DNA of 64,000 bases from Erythrobacter litoralis HTCC2594 (GTDB lineage: Bacteria > Pseudomonadota > Alphaproteobacteria > Sphingomonadales > Sphingomonadaceae): contig NC_007722.1 of assembly GCF_000013005.1 (NCBI RefSeq), forward strand, positions 2,175,501 to 2,239,500, written 5' to 3'. Made by a program: the position numbers and the translations under genes. This document shows positions 16,758-25,746 of the stretch, in pieces (position 1 is the first letter of the stretch; every line of letters starts with the position of its first letter). The notes beneath the pieces were generated by a model, which saw only the letters and a program-made list of their open reading frames with translations, ran no database searches and was not told the origin of the DNA.

Positions 16758-17960
16758 ATGTCCGATATCTCGCCCCCCTCCGCGTTGCCCGGTAGCGCTC
16801 TCGCCGCGCTCGAAACCGACCTCGCGCTCGCGCTACGCGCGCCGAATGTCGCCGTCGATCGCGAACTGCTCGCCGCTTACGTGGAGGCGGCCGCGCCCAA
16901 TTCGATCCGCGCGCTGCGGCAGGATGTCGAGGCGTTCGACCTGTGGTGCCGCCGCAGCGACGCTCGCGCGTTTCCGGCAACGCCCGGGATGGTCGCGGAC
17001 TGGCTGAAGCATCGGGCGAGCGAGGGTGCCGCGCCCGCCTCGCTGGTGCGGTACAAAGCATCGATCGCCAAGGCGCACCGGCTGCTCGACCTCGACGATC
17101 CCACCAAGCACGAGATCTGCCGGCTCGCGATCGCGGCGCATCGCCGCAATGTCGGCTCACGGCAAAAGCAGGCGCGGCCGCTGCGATTTCGCGGCGCGGT
17201 CAAAGATCCGGTGCAGGCCACACCGCGCGGCATCCATATCCGCGCGATCCTCGGGGCCTGCGATAATACACCCACCGGGCTGCGCAATCGCGCGCTGCTC
17301 TCGGTCGCCTACGATACCGGCCTGCGCGCGAGCGAGTTGGTCGCCGTCGCAGCCGAGGATATCGTCGAGGCGCTCGATCCCGATGCACGTCTACTGCGGA
17401 TCGGGCGGCACAAGGGCGACCAGGAGGGTGAAGGCTCGACCGCCTACCTCTCGCCGCGCAGCGTACAGGCGCTCCAAGCTTGGCTGCATGCCGCCGACAT
17501 CAGCGAGGGGCCGGTGTTCCGGCGCGTGATTGTGCGGCGCTACGCCGATCGGCCAGCGCGCAGGCGAATCGATCCAAATACAATCTCAGGGCGCGCGATC
17601 TGGGATCCGCGCAAGTTCGCGGCGAAGGCAGCGGTTGCGGCGCGGACTGAATACAATGTGGGCGAGAAGGCACTGCACCCCGGCTCGGTCACGCCAATCG
17701 TGCGTGGCATGATCGCTAGCGCAATCGATGCGGGCGCGTTCGGCGATCTCGACAAAGAACAGGCGAGGAAATTGGTCGCAGGATTCAGTGCACATTCGAC
17801 GCGGGTCGGGTTGAACCAAGATCTGTTTGCGATCGGCGAAACGCTCGCCGGGATCATGGATGCGCTGCGGTGGAAGTCGCCAAAGATGCCGCTAGCATAC
17901 AACCGCAATCTTGCTGCCGAAGCTGGCGCAGCAGGTCGGCTACTATCGAAGCTAGATTAG
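16758..17960 (+). CDS. tyrosine site-specific recombinase
   Basis: This integrase (400 residues) shows an N-terminal SAM-like core-binding domain (about 35-130) and a catalytic domain with the full residue set: Arg190 (GLRASEL), Lys219 (GRHKGD), His346 and Arg349 (SAHSTRVG), Trp372 in place of the second His, and the nucleophile Tyr381 (MPLAYNRN). It is divergent from a DUF1612-like gene, with a palindrome between them. No att repeats were found around it. The pair may be the remnant of a plasmid or another integrative element inside the larger island. Confidence 0.88.
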   Translation: MSDISPPSALPGSALAALETDLALALRAPNVAVDRELLAAYVEAAAPNSIRALRQDVEAFDLWCRRSDARAFPATPGMVADWLKHRASEGAAPASLVRYKASIAKAHRLLDLDDPTKHEICRLAIAAHRRNVGSRQKQARPLRFRGAVKDPVQATPRGIHIRAILGACDNTPTGLRNRALLSVAYDTGLRASELVAVAAEDIVEALDPDARLLRIGRHKGDQEGEGSTAYLSPRSVQALQAWLHAADISEGPVFRRVIVRRYADRPARRRIDPNTISGRAIWDPRKFAAKAAVAARTEYNVGEKALHPGSVTPIVRGMIASAIDAGAFGDLDKEQARKLVAGFSAHSTRVGLNQDLFAIGETLAGIMDALRWKSPKMPLAYNRNLAAEAGAAGRLLSKLD

Positions 17961-18288
17961 GTCGTTCGGCGAGCGGTGTTTCGCAGCTGACACCGGCAGC
18001 TTTGCGCCCTCATATTGGACATTTGATCGGTCTCGTCGCGATCCTGAAACCTGCCACTGGACTAGGTAGTAGCTGAGGGCGGCTTCGTGCCCTCAATTCG
18101 GAAATCGGAGATACAAATGCCGATCTCGAAAGCCGACATTCTCCAAGTGCAAGGCAGACTGTTCGCGTAAGGCTTTTGACAACACCAGATCAATGATCTA
18201 GCAGTTTGACTTCGGGCACTTATTCCGGCGCCCGGTAAGGCAATGCGCCCAAGTCCGGCTCGATGAGCTGTGTGCGAAGGACGCGTTG
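17961..18288. other. non-coding stretch before chrA
   Basis: No full gene is present. A 17-codon frame (18117-18170, starting MPISKAD, with GGAG before it) may be the truncated start of a lost gene. I looked for the chrB regulator that often precedes chrA and did not see it. Confidence 0.4.
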
Positions 18289-19683
18289 ATGAATTCTCCC
18301 GCTAATTCAGGTTCCGTAGAACAAACTCCGATCCCGTTTTCCGATGGGGTGCGTGTCTGGGCGCGCATAGCCGCGTTGAGCTTTGGTGGGCCAGCCGGCC
18401 AGATCGCGGTGATGCACCGCATTCTAGTCGATGAAAAGCGCTGGATCGGCGAGAACCGGTTCCTGCATGCGCTCAATTACTGCATGCTCCTGCCCGGACC
18501 GGAAGCCATGCAGCTTGCCACCTATATTGGCTGGTTGCTCCACGGCGTTCGCGGTGGCCTCGTCGCAGGATGCCTGTTCGTCCTTCCCGGCTTCCTCAGC
18601 ATTATGGCGCTTAGCGTGCTCTATGCCAGTTTTCAGGAGGCCAGCTTCGTCCAGGCGATTTTCTTCGGCATTAAGGCGGCGGTGCTCGCCATAGTCATCG
18701 AGGCCCTGCTGCGCATCGGGAAAAGGGCATTGAAAACTTGGCCCATGTATCTGATTGCCGCCGCAGCCTTCGTGGCGATATTCGCATTCGATGCACCTTT
18801 CCCGCTGATTATCGCGGCCGCCGCGCTGGTCGGTTTTCTTGGAGGGCATTTCGATCCTGCACGCTTTCTGGTCATTCGCGCCCGTGAAACGACCGAGGAC
18901 GGGGAGAGCGAGCCGGAAGCCGTGCTTCATACAGGCGGTATGGCGAAAGCGCAGCCTACATGGCGCGGAGCAGTCCGCACGGCCTTGATCTGGGGCAGCA
19001 TCTGGGCAGCTCCCATAATTGCGCTGATCCTTCTTGTTGGCCCAAATCACGTGTTCACGGAACTGGCGGTTTTCTTCTCCAAGCTCGCGGTCGTGACATT
19101 CGGGGGCGCGTATGCCGTGCTGGCCTATATGGCGCAGGAAGCCGTGCAGACGCATGGCTGGCTTGCCCCCGGTGAAATGCTCGATGGGTTGGGCATGGCG
19201 GAGACCACGCCGGGTCCACTGATCCAGGTCGTCCAATTCGTGGGGTTCATGGGGGGATATCGCGAAGCAGACATGTTAGGCCCGGTGGCTTCGGGCATCG
19301 CGGCTTCGGTCATCGTCACGTGGGTCACGTTCGTGCCGTGCTTCCTATGGATTTTCCTTGGTGCGCCATTTATCGAAAAACTGCGCGGCGTGAAGCTTCT
19401 GACAGCGGCGCTTTCGGCGGTGACGGCAGCAGTCGTCGGTGTGATCCTAAACCTTGCCATCTGGTTTGCACTGCACGTTGCCTTCGCACGGCTTGACGAG
19501 GTTCGAGGTTACGGCGCACGCCTGCTCGTGCCGGACTTCGCCACGATCGACGTCGCCTCCGTCGTCATTGCCGCTGCGGCCCTGATCGCCATGCTGCGCT
19601 TCAAGATCGGGATGTTGCTCGTTCTCTTCGTGAGCGCACTCATTGGGTCGCTGTATTACCTCGCAATGATGGCTGGCACCTGA
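18289..19683 (+). CDS. chrA: chromate transporter ChrA
   Basis: This is a long-chain CHR-family inner-membrane protein (464 residues) that exports chromate using the proton gradient. Two homologous halves are visible: SFGGPAGQIAVMH and LLPGPEAMQLATYIGW in the first, TFGGAYAVLAYMAQEAV and TTPGPLIQVVQFVGF in the second. Each half has about five or six membrane helices. The ATG at 18289 follows AAGGA. A DUF1259 protein gene follows 23 bases later, so they are probably co-transcribed. The chrB regulator is absent nearby. It is likely cargo of the surrounding island. Confidence 0.92.
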   Translation: MNSPANSGSVEQTPIPFSDGVRVWARIAALSFGGPAGQIAVMHRILVDEKRWIGENRFLHALNYCMLLPGPEAMQLATYIGWLLHGVRGGLVAGCLFVLPGFLSIMALSVLYASFQEASFVQAIFFGIKAAVLAIVIEALLRIGKRALKTWPMYLIAAAAFVAIFAFDAPFPLIIAAAALVGFLGGHFDPARFLVIRARETTEDGESEPEAVLHTGGMAKAQPTWRGAVRTALIWGSIWAAPIIALILLVGPNHVFTELAVFFSKLAVVTFGGAYAVLAYMAQEAVQTHGWLAPGEMLDGLGMAETTPGPLIQVVQFVGFMGGYREADMLGPVASGIAASVIVTWVTFVPCFLWIFLGAPFIEKLRGVKLLTAALSAVTAAVVGVILNLAIWFALHVAFARLDEVRGYGARLLVPDFATIDVASVVIAAAALIAMLRFKIGMLLVLFVSALIGSLYYLAMMAGT

Positions 19684-19706
19684 AATCACATCCAAGGAGA
19701 ACTAAG

Positions 19707-20624
19707 ATGAAGCAATTACGCAGAACATTGTTCGTCGGCGGCTTGGCTCTATCGCTATCAGCGATGTCGGCGGCTCTTCACGCGCAGGATAATCTCGGCA
19801 ATCTCGAGGCACTGATTTTCGAGGCATCGCACTCGGAGGTCACCATGACCGACGATGGGGTCGCACGCATCGGTTGGACGCGCGCCGACGTGCCGGTGAT
19901 GGTCGACGGCATGCGCCTCGATCCCCCGGCAGGTCTCGGCTCATGGGCTGCCTTCAAACCCGTCGATGGCGGAGTGATGGTCATGGGCGACACGGTCGTA
20001 TTCGAGGATGAGATAACAGCCGCGATGGACGCTGCCCTCGCCAACGGGTTGACCGTCACCGCGCTGCACAATCACTTCATATTCGACGATCCGCCGGTCT
20101 ATTTTATGCATATCGGCGGGCATGGGGAAACCGCCAAGATGGCAGCGGGTGTAAAAGCCGTTTGGGATGCCATCAAGGAAGTGCGCGCCGCCTCGCCGAC
20201 GCCGCAGCGCAGTTTCGGTGGCATGACGCCGGATGCAAACGGCACGATCGAAGCCCTGGCGCTGAGCGAAATCTTGGGCACCGAGCCAAGCATCGCCGAT
20301 GGTGTCGTGAAATACACCTTCGCTCGCCAAGGCCGCATGCACGGCGTTGAGATCGGTGGTTCGATGGGGCTTACGACCTGGGCGGCGTTCTCGGGCACCA
20401 ACGACCTTGCCGCCGTGGATGGTGACTTCATCATGACCGAGGACGAAGTCCAGCCCGTGCTCCGCGCACTGCGCGAGCGGGATATCCATATCGTAGCATT
20501 GCATAACCACATGATCGGCGGTGAACCGATGTTTTACTTCCTCCACTACTGGGGAATGGGTCCAGCAAAAGAGCTTGCAGCGGCGATTGCTGCTGCCCGT
20601 AACGCACAGGCCGAAACCGGATAG
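19707..20624 (+). CDS. DUF1259 periplasmic protein next to chrA
   Basis: The 305-residue protein has a signal peptide (cleavage after ALHAQ near residue 27) and two repeats of the DUF1259 (LpqO-like) unit. Each ends in a His-rich motif: ALHNHFIFDDPPVYFMHIGG in the first half and ALHNHMIGGEPMFYFLHYWG in the second. These His residues suggest metal binding. Its ribosome site is AAGGAGAAC. It directly follows chrA, a pairing seen in chromate-resistance clusters, so a periplasmic role in chromate tolerance is likely but unproven. Confidence 0.85.
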   Translation: MKQLRRTLFVGGLALSLSAMSAALHAQDNLGNLEALIFEASHSEVTMTDDGVARIGWTRADVPVMVDGMRLDPPAGLGSWAAFKPVDGGVMVMGDTVVFEDEITAAMDAALANGLTVTALHNHFIFDDPPVYFMHIGGHGETAKMAAGVKAVWDAIKEVRAASPTPQRSFGGMTPDANGTIEALALSEILGTEPSIADGVVKYTFARQGRMHGVEIGGSMGLTTWAAFSGTNDLAAVDGDFIMTEDEVQPVLRALRERDIHIVALHNHMIGGEPMFYFLHYWGMGPAKELAAAIAAARNAQAETG

Positions 20625-21103
20625 GCGCAACCATTCCGATAAAAATCAGTACGGCAGCGATCGCTTGCACCTCATTGCGACAGGCATTGTCTTCGAAATG
20701 GCAGGGAACGTGAGTTATGTCGCTAGCTGGTGGGCATGTCTTTGAATGCGATGTGGATGGGACACGGCGCCGCGATTTGAATCGCGACCGGATTGTCCGT
20801 TTTCTTAGGAAAGCTCCCGAAACCAGACTGTCTCGAAGCGGCCCATGATTTGTCATCGAGTGCAGGCGTGCTGACGGTCGAACTCGGGAAGTCAATATCG
20901 TATTGATGATGCCCGAAAATTAGCGTGGAACGCCGACGTCGCTGGACCTTAAATAGCCTTTCAGTGCAGCGGACAACATGGCCGCAACGCAACCACCACG
21001 TGGGATAAGCTACGCCAGATTTCCTCCGCTTGGACAATTGGGCGCGATCGCCCAAGCAAGTTAGCTGTGGAACAGAAGCTGCAGCGTGCCCATATGCTAA
21101 GCC
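20625..21103. other. non-coding stretch with a possible gene remnant
   Basis: No intact gene is recognised. On the minus strand 20723-20950 there is a protein-like fragment ending GFGSFPKKTDNPVAIQIAA and then a Cys-Pro segment. It has no credible start or family match, so it is probably a decayed gene. Confidence 0.35.
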
Positions 21104-22624
21104 ATGTTGAAGACCCTTCGTATCGCACGCCGGGACCGGAAGCGCTTGGAGGAACTATTCAGCGTCACTTCCCGCTATGGACTCGGCCTTCTGCTGGCGC
21201 GGATAGGGCTGGACCGGACGGGCAGCGACGATGCCGGCGACGGGTCGTCACATAGCCTGCCTCGGCGGACCCGCCTTGCCATGGAAGAGCTTGGGCCAAC
21301 CTTCGTGAAGCTCGGCCAGATCCTGGCGACACGCGCCGATCTCCTATCTCCGGAATGGATCGCCGAACTCGAGCAATTGCATAGCAAGGCGCCGACGCTT
21401 CCCTTCGAGGAGTTGCGACCGATTGTCGAGGAGGCGCTTGGTGAGGCGCCCGAATGCACCTTTGCGGAATTCGATACAGAACCGCTGGCGGCGGCCTCCA
21501 TGGCGCAGGTCCATCGTGCGACGCTGCACGACGGGCGCGCGGTGGTGATCAAAATCCGCCGGCCCGGCATTCGTCCGAGGGTGGAGGCTGATATCCGGCT
21601 CCTTGCGCATATTGCGACCCTTGCGGAACGCGGCAGCACCGAAGCCAAGCGCTTCGGACCGAGCCGGATGATGCGGCAGCTTGCGGACGCGATGGTCGAG
21701 GAACTCGACTTCACGAATGAAGCGCGCAATGCTGATCGTCTGCGGACGGATTTCGCGAACGAGCCCAGTGTCGTTGTGCCCGAAATCCACTGGGAATGGA
21801 CGTCCGAGACGTTGCTCGTCATGGATTACATAAACGGTGTGCCGCCGAGCAATGCGCAGGCTCTGGTCGCTGCAGGGCTCGATCCGACCAGAATAGCAGC
21901 GCTGGGCGCCGACATGGTGCTCGACATGATATTGGTGAACGGCCGGTTCCACGGCGATCCGCACCCGGGGAACCTTCTCTGCCTGCCGGGCAACCATATA
22001 GCTCTGCTGGACCTGGGCATGGTTGGTTATGTATCTCCGCGCAGGAGAGAGGAATTCGTCAGCTTCGTGCAAGCGCTCAGCACTGGCAGCCCCGCGCAGC
22101 TCGCCGACGTGCTGACGCGGTGGTCAGTGGGCGACGACGTTCCGGCCGACCGCGTGCTCTCCGCATCCGAACGGCTGATCGCGCGCCATGGCAGCGGTCG
22201 ATTGGTTCTGGGCGCCATGGTAACCGATTTCCTAGGGCTGATGCGCGACGAGCGCATGACGTTACCACCCGATCTTCTCCTGATCTTCAAGGCGCTGATC
22301 ACGATGGACGGCGTGTTATCGAAAATTGAACCGGATTTCGACCTGACGCATGCCATGCGACGCTCTTCGTTTCGAATCGCGCAAGCGCGGTTGTCGCCCG
22401 AGCACTGGGCTCCCGTTCTGCAGGGCGTCGCCTGGGAATTGCTCAAGATCGGAGATGATGCGCCGCGCCTGATCCGGGCAGCGATCCGCCGGTTGGAGCA
22501 AGACAGAACGCCGCCGGCTTCATCGCCTTCGGATCGCAGCCGCGCGAGTGCCGACATTCGCTGGGTTGCAGCTGCAATCGTCTCAGGCGCCGTGATCATG
22601 GCGATAGCGCCCTGGTTTTATTAA
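21104..22624 (+). CDS. AarF/UbiB (ABC1) family atypical kinase
   Basis: The 506-residue protein carries the family marks: KLGQ (69-72), the Ala-rich nucleotide loop LAAASMAQVHRA (129-139), Lys150 in VVIKIRRPG, HGDPHPGN (catalytic loop, near 285) and DLG. A C-terminal hydrophobic helix (VAAAIVSGAVIMAIAPWFY) would anchor it in the inner membrane. Family members assist ubiquinone synthesis or handle lipids with ATPase activity. This copy stands alone in accessory DNA, not with ubiE or ubiJ, so it is probably an extra copy. Function here is not determined. Confidence 0.85.
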   Translation: MLKTLRIARRDRKRLEELFSVTSRYGLGLLLARIGLDRTGSDDAGDGSSHSLPRRTRLAMEELGPTFVKLGQILATRADLLSPEWIAELEQLHSKAPTLPFEELRPIVEEALGEAPECTFAEFDTEPLAAASMAQVHRATLHDGRAVVIKIRRPGIRPRVEADIRLLAHIATLAERGSTEAKRFGPSRMMRQLADAMVEELDFTNEARNADRLRTDFANEPSVVVPEIHWEWTSETLLVMDYINGVPPSNAQALVAAGLDPTRIAALGADMVLDMILVNGRFHGDPHPGNLLCLPGNHIALLDLGMVGYVSPRRREEFVSFVQALSTGSPAQLADVLTRWSVGDDVPADRVLSASERLIARHGSGRLVLGAMVTDFLGLMRDERMTLPPDLLLIFKALITMDGVLSKIEPDFDLTHAMRRSSFRIAQARLSPEHWAPVLQGVAWELLKIGDDAPRLIRAAIRRLEQDRTPPASSPSDRSRASADIRWVAAAIVSGAVIMAIAPWFY

Positions 22625-22963
22625 GCCGTGGTCGGCGAGCCCGTCGAATTTCGGTTGAGTCATTAGCTGAATGGCAGCCTTGTGCGCTCACGCCGCTAAC
22701 ATCGGACAGTCGGCTTGCGGCCCAGTTTCTGCATCGATCTGTTACCCGTAAGACGCTCAGCCTGGGGAAGTTCGCGTTAAGTCCGAACGCAGCTAGGTTC
22801 CTCGAATTTTTCGAAGAGCCAGGTGATTAAGACTGATTAAGGCTTGACTGCCAAACCTACATCCCCCCTCTGCTTACCAGTCGTCAATTTCGAATCTTGA
22901 TCGTATGCATACGCGATGCGCCTACGACCTACCGATCTTGGGGCTGCGTGATATCCTAGTTGC
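22625..22963. other. non-coding stretch before the Tn7-like module
   Basis: No gene or clear repeat is seen. Two short direct copies of TGATTAAG occur near 22825-22845. This is presumably the border between cargo and the transposition module. Confidence 0.4.
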
Positions 22964-24760
22964 ATGAGCTTCATTCAGCTGCAGCGCGAACCGGGCATCC
23001 ACTACCTCGCCGGGTATCAGAACTTCCGCACGTCGCCGGCTTTCGAACATCTTCTCGAGGCCAAATGCTTGCTCCGAAGCATTACGACCGCAGGCGCCGT
23101 CGGATCGTCGCTTCACGTACCGCTGTCGGATTTCGCGATGTTCCCGATCGGCACGTTGTTCGGCTCGGGTAAAGCGATGATGCTGCGCAATCGCGGTCGC
23201 CGACGAACCCGCAGAACGATCCTTCTGGGCGACGAAGTCGAGATTTGGGACTTCGAGCGCCCGACCCTCGTCAGTCCGCAGAAGCACGCCAAACCCTTCG
23301 ACCTGTCGATCCGCCAAACCGAGAAGGTGTTCATCGACCAGATCGAGGCCCTACACCCCCTCGGTTTGGCCCACGGCGAGCAGTTCCGGTTCATCTGCTC
23401 GGGGGTCAGCTTTCTGCTCGATACGCTTTCGCTGCGCTCCATCGTCTCGCAGAAGAGCCTCGCGGGCATGTTCGTCGACGAGGCGGAGACCGGAATCGAC
23501 GAGAACGGTACCTACGTCATCACGCCGTTGCGTCCGTTTCAGAACGCGACCGCGACGCTGCAGATCGCGCTCCTGCTCACCAATCCCGACCTAGCGGATT
23601 ACATCCGTTTCTTCTTCCGGCGGGTCGGTGCGGCGATGCGCGGGGAACCCGCCGGGTCGGAAGGGGCGCTGACGTTCCGGGACGCCATGGACTGCACGAT
23701 CGAAACCGAGCCGCTCGCGATCGGCCCGCCAGGAAACGAAAGAACGGTCGACTATTGCGACCGGATCATCGCCGACCACCGCAAGCCGAATTTCAGGGAT
23801 ATCGTCGTCCGCATCCGCAATACGCGGGCGGACGAGCAGATCGAGCTGATCGAGGAGCTCCGCACCGAGGCGGAGCGAGAGAAGCTCAGGGTAGCGTCGA
23901 GCACCAAGGTCAAACGCTACCCGGCGGACAAGCGCACCGTTCGCCTTGGCCGCCTGGACGGCGATTTCGGGCGGCTGTTCCCCGAGTTCGCTAAGCTTGC
24001 CATGCGCTTCGATCGGCAAACCGTCCCCGCCGCGGAAGGCGATAGCCGACCGTCAAGGTTCGATCCTCAAAAGGATCGTCCCGAATTCGTAACGCCGATC
24101 GTGTCGTCGGGGCTACCCGAACCCGGCGGCAAGGTCCCCCGGGCGGAGAGCGGGCCGGTCGAGACCGTCGTCTTTGAACGCCCGAGCCTGCCGACCCGGT
24201 TCCTCGCCACGAGCGATGCGCCGGGCCTCGAAGCGCGGATCGCGAAGCTCGACGACGTGCCGCTCTTGATGCGGGAGTTCTTCCTCGCGGGCTACTATAT
24301 GACCGAGCATCGCTCGGCGACGAGCCTGCCGGAATACGATCTCGGACGCGGCGAAGAAGTGCTCTATCGGCTCCCACCGTCATGGGGTGGGTTCGCCGCG
24401 CCCGACGCGAATGGTCTCACCCGCTTTGCGGCCGCCGTCCCGCTCGCCTTCGACCACGGCATAGTGTGGGCCATCGAGATCCTCAGGAACGATGCCAGCG
24501 AGGCATTCGCCATGGGGCTCGTCGCGCAGTTCGACCGCGACGACGGGCTGAGCTTTCTTGGCCGGGCGCTGCGCAGCGTCTGCGATCGCGTCGGTCGGCG
24601 GCGCGGCGACGATCCATCGGGCACCTTCCCGCGCGCCGACTTCCTCGACACGCGGATCGACACCGTCGTCCACAAGAAGACCGTCTGGGACGCGAGGACG
24701 CTGGCGCAGGTCATCCCGGCACGGGCCGAATTGCTCCTGTCGACCGAGCGGAACTTCTAG
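22964..24760 (+). CDS. large protein of Tn7-like module, TnsE-like layout
   Basis: The 598-residue protein has no motif I can assign to an enzyme. Its layout resembles TnsE of Tn7, compared from memory. There is an N-terminal beta-rich part, a helical stretch with FDLSIRQTEKVFIDQ and ICSGVSFLLDTL, then TATLQIALLLTNPDLADYI, a variable Arg/Glu linker (about 290-400), and a C-terminal segment GIVWAIEILRNDASEAFAMG resembling TnsE's LLEVDAS region. In Tn7, TnsE directs insertion to replicating DNA or plasmids. The gene stops in a CTAG shared with the convergent tniQ stop. It also matches tniE of AbaR backbones by position. Homology is unproven. Confidence 0.5.
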   Translation: MSFIQLQREPGIHYLAGYQNFRTSPAFEHLLEAKCLLRSITTAGAVGSSLHVPLSDFAMFPIGTLFGSGKAMMLRNRGRRRTRRTILLGDEVEIWDFERPTLVSPQKHAKPFDLSIRQTEKVFIDQIEALHPLGLAHGEQFRFICSGVSFLLDTLSLRSIVSQKSLAGMFVDEAETGIDENGTYVITPLRPFQNATATLQIALLLTNPDLADYIRFFFRRVGAAMRGEPAGSEGALTFRDAMDCTIETEPLAIGPPGNERTVDYCDRIIADHRKPNFRDIVVRIRNTRADEQIELIEELRTEAEREKLRVASSTKVKRYPADKRTVRLGRLDGDFGRLFPEFAKLAMRFDRQTVPAAEGDSRPSRFDPQKDRPEFVTPIVSSGLPEPGGKVPRAESGPVETVVFERPSLPTRFLATSDAPGLEARIAKLDDVPLLMREFFLAGYYMTEHRSATSLPEYDLGRGEEVLYRLPPSWGGFAAPDANGLTRFAAAVPLAFDHGIVWAIEILRNDASEAFAMGLVAQFDRDDGLSFLGRALRSVCDRVGRRRGDDPSGTFPRADFLDTRIDTVVHKKTVWDARTLAQVIPARAELLLSTERNF

Positions 24761-25746
24761 CGCGCGTTCGAGGAACCAGGGCGAAGATAGGTGTCGAGAA
24801 CGTGGCGCAGCGCGAAGGGTGTCTGGACGCCCGGCTCCTCCGGCACGATCCAGCTTGCCCAGGCGCGCGCCTCGCCGCACGGACCGACGAGGCCGAACGG
24901 CCATCCCCGCAGCAGCCGGCTGACCCCGCGCATCACGCCGTGCGCAGCGCTGACGGTCATGGACCGGATACTGGGGTTCGCAGTCCTGTAGTCGAGGTCG
25001 ATCTCCCCGATCGAAGGATGCAGCGCTTCGCGGACGCGCTTGCCCCAGCGTTTGGCAGCGATCGCTCGGAAGAGCGCCAGCTGGATAGCGAAGAAGGCGA
25101 TCGGATGGATCCCGTGCAGATGGGGCCAAGCCACCGCGCGTCCGTCTAACACCGCTTCGTTATGCGCCTGCAGGACGAGCACGCTCGGAGCGGCGATGGA
25201 CGCGGAAAGGGCGGAAAGGTCGAGGCCGCACCCGTCGCAATGGCGGAAGCCCGAGCGGTGTGGCTGGTATGGGGCATCGCAGTCCGGGCAGGCGTCCATC
25301 AGCACGGCGGCGTGCTTCGTGCATGCCGGAAAGAGCCGCAGCCGCCAGGTCAGCGGCAAATAGGGGGTGTCGTCGGCGAGGCAATGTGGACAGAAGGCCT
25401 GCCCGTGCGCCTTGCGGATCCGGTGGCGCACGCCGAGTGGCACCACCATGAACGACTGGTTGGCGCCGGAGATGGATTCGGCGAGAACGCCTTCGTAGGC
25501 GCCGAGCGTCGTGCGCCGGCAACGCTCGAGCGGTGTTCCCGTCTTCACCGCCAGAGCTCGGACGAGCTCCGGCGATGCGACGAGATCGCCATCCCTGGTC
25601 CAGAACTCGAGGCCGGGCGCGAGTTCCTTCATCAGCGAGTGGTGCTTGGTACCCTTTGCCGCGGCAATGCGGATCAGCCAGGAGCTGACCGATTCCCGTG
25701 GCAATGGGCTTGGACGGATATGCCAGCGGCTCACGCCGGTTCGCAT
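24757..25746 (-). CDS. tniQ: TniQ/TnsD-family target-selection protein
   Basis: The 329-residue protein starts RWHIRPSPLPRESVSSWLIR, the typical TniQ opening. It carries zinc-finger ligands: CPHC (119-122), C142/H145, CPDC (153-156) and CDGC (170-173). In Tn7-like elements TnsD/TniQ binds the attachment site and recruits TnsC, so this protein is the candidate reader of comM. It is shorter than TnsD of Tn7 (about 508) and similar in size class to TniQ of Tn5053/Tn6022. The start at 25746 lies inside the tnsC end (16-base overlap), indicating coupling. It is part of the tnsB-tnsC-tniQ operon. Confidence 0.85.
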   Translation of the reverse strand: MRTGVSRWHIRPSPLPRESVSSWLIRIAAAKGTKHHSLMKELAPGLEFWTRDGDLVASPELVRALAVKTGTPLERCRRTTLGAYEGVLAESISGANQSFMVVPLGVRHRIRKAHGQAFCPHCLADDTPYLPLTWRLRLFPACTKHAAVLMDACPDCDAPYQPHRSGFRHCDGCGLDLSALSASIAAPSVLVLQAHNEAVLDGRAVAWPHLHGIHPIAFFAIQLALFRAIAAKRWGKRVREALHPSIGEIDLDYRTANPSIRSMTVSAAHGVMRGVSRLLRGWPFGLVGPCGEARAWASWIVPEEPGVQTPFALRHVLDTYLRPGSSNAR

